A stretch of 39,754 bases of DNA. Source: Bacteroides sp. An322. Its GTDB lineage: Bacteria > Bacteroidota > Bacteroidia > Bacteroidales > Bacteroidaceae. Below the pieces are notes generated by a model. The model saw nothing but the letters and a program-made list of their open reading frames with translations. It ran no database searches and was not told where the DNA came from. Where the stretch lies: positions 1-39,754 of the forward strand of contig NZ_NFIN01000029.1 of the NCBI RefSeq assembly GCF_002161765.1. Reading direction: 5' to 3'. The translations under genes were made by a program, and so were the position numbers. Shown piece after piece: positions 33,395-39,754 of this stretch (its first letter is position 1; each line of letters opens with the position of its first letter).

Positions 33395-36300
33395 ATGAAT
33401 GATACTGTAAACACCAATATCAACTCTAACTTTTTTACGAATAGAAGCAATAACACCCTTATGAAAGAATTTGAGGGCATATTGCAACATAATCCCAATA
33501 TTCGTAATTTGGATGCTGTTGTCGGATTTCTGCGAGCATCTGGTTATTTTTCTTTGCGCCCATTCCTTGATGGCATCAATAAAGTAAGGGTACTAATAGG
33601 CATTGATGTAGATAAATATATTGCACAAGCAGTAAGACAAGGAAGAATGTTCTTCGGGGCTGAAGAAGAAGTAAAGGAAGACTGCCTACGCAAAATACGT
33701 CAGGACATAGAACAATCAAATTATCGCAAGGAGGTTGAAGATGGAATGTTCCAAATGGTACAAGATCTCATAGACGGGAAATTAGAGATGCGCGCCCATC
33801 CTTCAAAGAAAATTCACGCTAAAATTTATGTACTCTATCCTAATGATTTTAATCAGTACACACAAGGTGTAGCTATAACAGGCTCAAGCAACCTGTCTGG
33901 CAATGGTCTTGGCATTTCGGAAGACCGCCAATATGAGTTTAATGTAAAATTGAATCGATATGATGATGTCAAGTTTGCAAAAGACGAGTTCGAACTACTC
34001 TGGAAAGAAGCTGAAGGGTGTGAAATAACAGCTGATGATGTGAAAATCTCCATTGACCGTACATATCTAAAAGGAGATGTTTCACCATACGAACTGTATA
34101 TCAAAATGCTGATGGAATATTTCTCAGACAGAGTAATGGCTACAGACGATAATAATCCGTTTGATATGCCAGAGGGGTATAAAAAATATGACTATCAGAT
34201 GGATGCTGTTGAAGAGGGATATCAAAAACTGCTCCGTTATGATGGTTTTTTTCTTGCAGATGTAGTGGGTCTTGGCAAAACGGTCATTGCGACTATGATA
34301 ACAAAAAAATTCTTGATAGAAAACGGTAGAGACAAAACTAAAATTCTTGTAGTATATCCACCAGCAGTTGAACAAAACTGGAAAGCTACATTTAAGGATT
34401 TTGGAATTGATAAGTATGCAAATTTTGTTTCCAACGGAAGTTTATCAAAAATCTTGGATGAAGATAACTACAACTATTGGAATGCAGACGAGTTTGATCT
34501 TATACTTGTGGATGAGGCTCATAAATTCCGTTCTCATACAACAGCAGCGTTTGAGCAATTGCAAGAAATATGCAAAATGCCTCGCATTGAAACAGGTAAC
34601 ATACCGGGATATAAAAAGAAAGTCATGCTCATTTCTGCAACACCAATGAATAATACTCCGGCAGATATATATAATGAAATACAACTGTTCCAAGATCCAC
34701 GCCATTGTACAATTGATGGTGTGTCAAATCTGACTGCTTTCTTTGCACCTCTTATTAAGGAATTTAAAAGATTACGAAGGGAACCAGATTTTAATGTCAA
34801 TCATTTCAAAAAGCTCGCTGAGCGTGTACGCGATAGAATAATAAAACCGTTGACCGTTAGGCGTACCAGAACAGACATTGAAAGCATATCTCGTTACAAT
34901 AAGGATGTGAATGGATTTCCAAAGGTGGAACGCCCCATAGAGAGCCGTTATGAATTGAATGAGCATCTTGCTGATTTGTTTGAACACGCAATGTTTACAC
35001 TTGAAAAGAGTCTGACTTATGCGCGTTATCAAGCCATAGCTTATTTGAAACCAGAAGCAGCCCAAGGTTTGTATGATAATGCGGAACTGATAAGCCGAAG
35101 CTTGGCAGGTATTCGTAAAAATGGATTAGTGAAACGTCTTGAAAGCAGCTTTTATGCCTTTCAAGTATCATTAGATAATTTCTGTCAGGCAAATCAAAAT
35201 ATGATAGACATGTTTGAACGTGACAAAATATTTATAGCTCCCGATCTTGACATCAATATGCTGTTAGAATCAGGGTTAAGCGATGAAGAGATAGAGGAAA
35301 AGCTAAATGCCAAGGCGGAAGATAATCCCAAAAATGCAGTATTCGCTGCGGTTGATTTCAAGCCTGAATTTATTGAGATGCTACACAATGACCAAAACAC
35401 ACTTGAAAAGCTGCGTGCGGCATGGGCGGATATAACGGATGAGGATGATTCCAAATTTGCGAAATTTGAAGAATTACTTAAACATGAGTTTTTCAAGACA
35501 GAACGCAATCCTGAGCAAAAATTAGTTGTGTTCTCAGAATCAGTTGATACGGTTGAGTACTTAGCTCGCCGTATCAATCGCAAGGATGTATTGGTTATTT
35601 CTGCTGATAATCGTAGCAAACAATTCAAGACGATCCGTGAGAATTTCGATGCAAACTACAAGGTAAAAATGAATGACTATAATATCATCCTTACCACAGA
35701 TGTATTAGCAGAAGGTGTTAACTTGCATCGCGCTAATGTGATTGTGAATTACGATACCCCTTGGAACAGCACACGCTTGATGCAACGCATAGGTCGTGTA
35801 AACCGTATTGGTTCTGCATCTAAACACATTTATAATTATGTGTTCTATCCCTCACGTGAAGGAAATCGTGAAATCAACCTCAACCAGATTGCATTGAGCA
35901 AGATTCAAACTTTCCATTCTACATTTGGAGAAGACAACCAGATTTACTCACAAGAAGAAATCCTTGACCGCGACCTTAGCAAACTCTTTGATGAAGGCAT
36001 GAAACAACAGAAAGAGGAATGCAACCAAGAACTTCCTTATTATGAAGAACTGCGTGAACTTTATCAAACTAACCGTAGAGAGTACAACCGTATAGCCAAA
36101 CTTTCTTTGCGTAGTCGCACAGGGCGTAAAGCAAAGAATATTGATGGGGTTACACTCTCAAATGATACGCTCGTGTTTCTTAAAACGAATTTCCGCAAAG
36201 TGTTTTTCTTGGTATCCGAAAGCCCTGAAGAATTATCTGTACTTGATGCACTCAAATACTTTAAAGCTCAAAAGGATGAACAACCTGTAGAGCGTATAGA

Positions 36301-36721
36301 ACAGCATCACAAACACATCAATATGGCTTTAAAAAACTTTCGCCAGATGCAAGATGATGAGATACGTTCGCAAGAAACAACCCACGACGAGCAGACTGCA
36401 ATGGGAGCACAGGTTAATATAGCAATCAATTTATTGAATAGATTTATGCGAGAAATTGATGATAACGACTTATTTATAAAAGTTGCGCAACTGAAAACTT
36501 TAGCAGAACGTGGTGTTATTACTTACATTGCTAAACGTTTACAACGCATTCAAAAAGACTTACTCCGTGCAGGTGGAAGAGCACGTATGACTCACGACGA
36601 GGCCCTTGCCGAAATTATAGAAATGGCTAAAAAATATGCCCCATATTACACTGCACAGGAATCATTATTGAATAAACAGGAAACTGAAGCAGAGATTATC
36701 TTATCTGAATCGTTTAATTAA
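33395..36721 (+). CDS. PLD-like nuclease domain fused to SNF2 helicase
   Basis: 1108 residues. The N-terminal domain (about 30-220) has one HKD-type PLD motif: H141-x-K143 and GSSN at 163-166. The helicase follows: Q-motif region YDYQMDAVEEGYQKL, Walker A GLGKT (292-296), DEAH (373-376), SATPMNN, and motif VI QRIGR (797-801), with DVLAEGVNLH before it. The long C-terminal part (about 870-1108) is helical. By family it should translocate on double-stranded DNA and may cut it, though single PLD motifs usually need dimerisation. It is co-transcribed with the methylase 11 nt downstream, like split restriction systems or DISARM helicases. Confidence 0.9.
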   Translation: MNDTVNTNINSNFFTNRSNNTLMKEFEGILQHNPNIRNLDAVVGFLRASGYFSLRPFLDGINKVRVLIGIDVDKYIAQAVRQGRMFFGAEEEVKEDCLRKIRQDIEQSNYRKEVEDGMFQMVQDLIDGKLEMRAHPSKKIHAKIYVLYPNDFNQYTQGVAITGSSNLSGNGLGISEDRQYEFNVKLNRYDDVKFAKDEFELLWKEAEGCEITADDVKISIDRTYLKGDVSPYELYIKMLMEYFSDRVMATDDNNPFDMPEGYKKYDYQMDAVEEGYQKLLRYDGFFLADVVGLGKTVIATMITKKFLIENGRDKTKILVVYPPAVEQNWKATFKDFGIDKYANFVSNGSLSKILDEDNYNYWNADEFDLILVDEAHKFRSHTTAAFEQLQEICKMPRIETGNIPGYKKKVMLISATPMNNTPADIYNEIQLFQDPRHCTIDGVSNLTAFFAPLIKEFKRLRREPDFNVNHFKKLAERVRDRIIKPLTVRRTRTDIESISRYNKDVNGFPKVERPIESRYELNEHLADLFEHAMFTLEKSLTYARYQAIAYLKPEAAQGLYDNAELISRSLAGIRKNGLVKRLESSFYAFQVSLDNFCQANQNMIDMFERDKIFIAPDLDINMLLESGLSDEEIEEKLNAKAEDNPKNAVFAAVDFKPEFIEMLHNDQNTLEKLRAAWADITDEDDSKFAKFEELLKHEFFKTERNPEQKLVVFSESVDTVEYLARRINRKDVLVISADNRSKQFKTIRENFDANYKVKMNDYNIILTTDVLAEGVNLHRANVIVNYDTPWNSTRLMQRIGRVNRIGSASKHIYNYVFYPSREGNREINLNQIALSKIQTFHSTFGEDNQIYSQEEILDRDLSKLFDEGMKQQKEECNQELPYYEELRELYQTNRREYNRIAKLSLRSRTGRKAKNIDGVTLSNDTLVFLKTNFRKVFFLVSESPEELSVLDALKYFKAQKDEQPVERIEQHHKHINMALKNFRQMQDDEIRSQETTHDEQTAMGAQVNIAINLLNRFMREIDDNDLFIKVAQLKTLAERGVITYIAKRLQRIQKDLLRAGGRARMTHDEALAEIIEMAKKYAPYYTAQESLLNKQETEAEIILSESFN

Positions 36722-36732
36722 ATGTAATAGAA

Positions 36733-39660
36733 ATGAACTACAAGGAAGTTATAGAATCCAAATATAATCGGAAAGCATGGCAACAATTACTCCATGACAT
36801 ATTTAGAAATAAAGTAAGTTTTTGGAGCCGTCCGTCGGCTGTACACGTAAACAGCCGTTTGGCAAAAGAAGCATTGAATCTTGGCAAAATATCTCTTGCC
36901 GATGGTGAAGCTATCGCCATATATGAAGTTGAACTGACAGAAAAAGTTGACATTGAGCGCAATCGGCGTGGAATCCGTGATATGCTTACTTCTGACTGGC
37001 GCAATATGGGTTATGCAGGTGCTTTTATGTTTTGCTATAGAAAGAATGAAAGCGTACTCCGCTTTTCGTATGTAAGTGAAACGTGGGGATTCGACAAACA
37101 AGGGAATTACGAAAAAATCTCGACCAATACGAAGCGTTATACCTATCTGCTTGGCGAAGGACGCGGCTGTCGTACGGCAATAGAACAGTTTGGCGTACTT
37201 AAAAATAGCAAACAAACACTTAGCGATATTACTGCCGCATTCTCCGTCGAAGTTCTGACCAAGCAATTCTACAAAGACTTGTTTGAATGGTACCAATGGG
37301 CAATCGAGCCATCTTCCAATGTATCCTTCCCTAACAATATTACAACTGAAGAAGACGATCGTGAAGATTTGGAAACGAAAATTATCCGTCTGATAACCCG
37401 TATCATGTTTGTATGGTTTATCAAACAAAAAGATTTAGTACCAAGTAAGATATTTGATATTGAATACTTGGGAACTATCTTAAAAGATTTTGACCCTTAT
37501 AACAAGACGGTTGGAGACTATTACAACGCAATTCTTCAGAATTTATTTTTTGCTACGCTAAACCGTGCTATAGAAGATGAACAAGGGAACAAACGTAAGT
37601 TTGCTACCAATGTAAAAAAAGACATTAAGACCCTTTATCGCTATGCGGAAATGTTCAGCATTAGTGAGAATGAAGTCATTAATCTTTTTGCAGAAGTACC
37701 ATTTCTCAATGGTGGTCTTTTTGAGTGTCTTGATAAGACTAAGAAAATTGATGGTGTGGAACAAGCTTTCAATCACGACGGTTTTAGCCGCAACGACAAA
37801 CGCTTTGCAGACGGACGATACCGTAATCGTGCAGTTGTGCCCAACAACTTGTTTTTTGAACCAGAAAAGGGATTGATTTCTATTCTAAACCGCTATAATT
37901 TTACGATAGAAGAAAACTCTCCAGAAGAGCAACAAGTGGCTCTTGACCCGGAACTATTGGGTAAGGTGTTTGAAAATTTGTTAGGTGCATACAATCCCGA
38001 GACGAAAGAAACAGCACGGAATCAAAGTGGGTCGTTCTATACTCCGCGCGAGATTGTCAATTATATGGTAGACGAAAGCCTTATTGCATATTTAGGCGAC
38101 ACGCCATTGGTTCGTTCCTTGTTTGAGCAAGATTTCTCTTTCGATAAGAACCATACAGAAGATTACAAAATAATCGCGGACAAGTTGAGAAATATAAAGA
38201 TTCTCGACCCTGCCTGTGGGTCAGGGGCTTTTCCTATGGGATTGCTCAATCGAATGGTTGACATTCTTCTTCGTATTTCGCCAAATGAGAAAGTGTATGA
38301 CTTGAAATTGGCGATTATAGAAAACTGTATTTATGGCAGTGATATACAGCGAATTGCCGCACAGATAACCAAACTGCGTTTTTTTATTTCGCTCATTTGC
38401 AACTGCGAGAAAGATGTAAATAAGCCTAATTTTGGTATTCCCACATTGCCTAATCTTGAAACCAAATTTGTTGCGGCAAACTCTCTGATTTCAAAGAAAA
38501 AGCAGGAATCTCATAACCTTTTTGAGAATCCTGAAATAGAGCCAACAAAGGATGAATTGACAAGGATACGTCATGAACATTTTTCTGCAAAGACGGCCAA
38601 TCGCAAAAGCACCTTACGTGAACAAGACAAAATTCTTCGTGAAAAATTGGCAAAACTGTTAGCTGATGATGAAGACTTTGCTCCAGAAGATGCAAAACAG
38701 TTAGCCGCATGGAATCCATACGACCAAAATGCAGAGAGTCCATTCTTCGACCCTGCTTGGATGTTTGGAGTCAATGATGGTTTTGACATTGTAATTGGCA
38801 ATCCACCTTACATCCAATTGCAAAACAATGGTGGAGAATTGGCTAAATTATATGAGCCGTGTGGTTATAAGACGTTTGCTAAGACTGGGGATATTTATTG
38901 TCTCTTCTATGAGCGTGGCTACCAATTGCTCAAACCCAATGGACATCTTTGCTATATCACATCTAATAAATGGATGCGTGCAGGTTATGGTGAGAAAACA
39001 CGCGATTTCTTTGCCAAGAATACCAATCCTCAATTGCTCATAGACTTTGCTGGAGTGAAAATTTTTGAAAGTGCGACAGTAGACACCAACATATTATTAT
39101 TCGCTAAAGCCACAAACGAACATAAAACTCTATGTGCTGTCACCAATAAGCAGAACAAGGATAGCGTCAAAAATTTGAGCGTATTCGTGCAGCAACAGGG
39201 GGTTGAATGTGATTTTACGGGATCTGACTTATGGGTGATACTGTCACCCATAGAGCAAAGTATAAAACGAAAGATTGAGGCTGTGGGAGTCCCACTCAAA
39301 GATTGGGATATTAATATCTATCGTGGAGTTCTTACTGGTTATAATGATGCATTCATCATTTCCACTGAGAAAAGAGATGAAATTCTTGCCAACTGTCAAA
39401 CTGAAGAGGAACGTTCTAAAACAGCGGAATTAATACGACCGATTCTGCGTGGCAGGGATATTAAGAAATATGGATATGACTGGGCTGGTTTATACCTTAT
39501 TGCAACTTTCCCCTCACGGCATTATGACATAGAAATGTTTCCTGCTGTAAAAAGATATCTTCTCTCTTTTGGTATTGAGCGACTGGAACAGACAGGAAAA
39601 ACACATATTGTCAATGGCAAAAATGTAAAAGCTCGTAAGAAAACTAACTCCGTGTGGTGA
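36733..39660 (+). CDS. Eco57I-type DNA adenine methylase, C-terminally truncated at the repeat junction
   Basis: 975 residues as it stands. The N-terminal region (about 1-300) is of unknown function. The methylase core has the SAM motif DPACGSGAF (from D492) and NPPY (690-693), the mark of N6-adenine methylation. A TaqI-type specificity domain begins near 870 (IYRGVLTGYNDAFIIST, IRPILRGRDIKKYGYDW). The natural protein is cut at about residue 971 (KARKKTN): related methylases continue with an NKWFE-type segment, but here NSVW and a stop are supplied by the inverted repeat from 39648. So most of the target-recognition domain is absent. In the cell the gene may be intact and the end an assembly artefact. 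Confidence 0.85.
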   Translation: MNYKEVIESKYNRKAWQQLLHDIFRNKVSFWSRPSAVHVNSRLAKEALNLGKISLADGEAIAIYEVELTEKVDIERNRRGIRDMLTSDWRNMGYAGAFMFCYRKNESVLRFSYVSETWGFDKQGNYEKISTNTKRYTYLLGEGRGCRTAIEQFGVLKNSKQTLSDITAAFSVEVLTKQFYKDLFEWYQWAIEPSSNVSFPNNITTEEDDREDLETKIIRLITRIMFVWFIKQKDLVPSKIFDIEYLGTILKDFDPYNKTVGDYYNAILQNLFFATLNRAIEDEQGNKRKFATNVKKDIKTLYRYAEMFSISENEVINLFAEVPFLNGGLFECLDKTKKIDGVEQAFNHDGFSRNDKRFADGRYRNRAVVPNNLFFEPEKGLISILNRYNFTIEENSPEEQQVALDPELLGKVFENLLGAYNPETKETARNQSGSFYTPREIVNYMVDESLIAYLGDTPLVRSLFEQDFSFDKNHTEDYKIIADKLRNIKILDPACGSGAFPMGLLNRMVDILLRISPNEKVYDLKLAIIENCIYGSDIQRIAAQITKLRFFISLICNCEKDVNKPNFGIPTLPNLETKFVAANSLISKKKQESHNLFENPEIEPTKDELTRIRHEHFSAKTANRKSTLREQDKILREKLAKLLADDEDFAPEDAKQLAAWNPYDQNAESPFFDPAWMFGVNDGFDIVIGNPPYIQLQNNGGELAKLYEPCGYKTFAKTGDIYCLFYERGYQLLKPNGHLCYITSNKWMRAGYGEKTRDFFAKNTNPQLLIDFAGVKIFESATVDTNILLFAKATNEHKTLCAVTNKQNKDSVKNLSVFVQQQGVECDFTGSDLWVILSPIEQSIKRKIEAVGVPLKDWDINIYRGVLTGYNDAFIISTEKRDEILANCQTEEERSKTAELIRPILRGRDIKKYGYDWAGLYLIATFPSRHYDIEMFPAVKRYLLSFGIERLEQTGKTHIVNGKNVKARKKTNSVW

Positions 39661-39752
39661 TAAATGTACTAACAAACCTTAAACGATTTCATCGTCCGGT
39701 AAGTAGTAGTCTCTCCATTTGATGTCCGATGTGTAAATGGCGGCAATCTTAA
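39648..39752. repeat. Right copy of the 105-bp terminal inverted repeat
   Basis: Exact reverse complement of 1-105, so it holds the SusD-like 3' end on the minus strand. It abuts the methylase gene in mid-domain. The two final bases (CC) extend past the left copy's edge and would supply the GG before base 1, which fits a junction joining the two ends back to back. Confidence 0.97.
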
Positions 39753-39754
39753 CC

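Noticed and set aside
1..39754. Linear replicon with hairpin telomeres, from the terminal inverted repeat
   Set aside because: The repeat holds ordinary PUL coding sequence and core chromosomal genes fill the window; an artefact or rearrangement fits better.

Overview
The window looks like chromosomal DNA from a member of the Bacteroidales (Bacteroides/Phocaeicola-like). The evidence is the end of a SusD-like gene followed by DUF1735 and GH lipoproteins, a fused lpxC-fabZ gene, many lipobox proteins, and repeated Bacteroidetes-type -7 promoter boxes (TAnnTTTG). No rRNA or tRNA gene was recognised.

Layout. (1) 1-5450: the 3' end of a xylan-type polysaccharide utilisation locus: a SusD-like C-terminus, a DUF1735/DUF4361 surface lipoprotein, a GH10-fold lipoprotein with two inserted carbohydrate-binding modules and altered catalytic residues, then a GH30 glucuronoxylanase-like lipoprotein. 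A repeat-rich spacer separates the last two. (2) 5430-7439: a PIF1-like helicase with C-terminal TPRs. (3) 7593-10683: an ABC transporter/GntR operon with a palindrome just after its promoter that looks like the GntR operator. (4) 10762-12201: a GH43 lipoprotein and, in a 634-bp spacer, a 30-residue small ORF with its own promoter and RBS. (5) 12590-17380 (minus): lpxD, lpxC-fabZ, lpxA, a pRiA4b ORF-3-like gene and miaA, i.e. lipid A synthesis plus tRNA modification. (6) 17732-21660 (minus): purM, a Fic gene, prfA and pyrF. (7) 21852-24758: a DigH/GHL10-like glycosidase and a divergent porin. (8) 24843-28577: tetR-fabG-rluA and an NtrC-type sigma-54 activator with no adjacent kinase.

The right end (28756-39660) is an accessory, defence-like island. 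A RhuM gene is transcribed divergently from a tight four-gene operon: Schlafen/AlbA_2 ATP-binding regulator, membrane coiled-coil protein, PLD-SNF2 helicase, and Eco57I-type adenine methylase. The intergenic gaps are 17, 11 and 11 nt. To its left lies a decayed second copy of the same cassette (28756-29510), with two internal deletions and a frameshift. Between the two copies is a possible short minus-strand RNA with its own promoter box and terminator. The helicase/methylase composition recalls DISARM and type ISP restriction systems, but the architecture (PLD fused to SNF2, separate methylase, Schlafen regulator, membrane partner) matches neither exactly.

The two ends of the window are a perfect 105-bp inverted repeat (1-105 versus 39648-39752). 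The left copy sits naturally in the SusD/DUF1735 junction. The right copy interrupts the methylase gene in its specificity domain. Either the right end is a foldback or assembly chimera, or it is a real rearrangement breakpoint. The truncated methylase should be read with that in mind.
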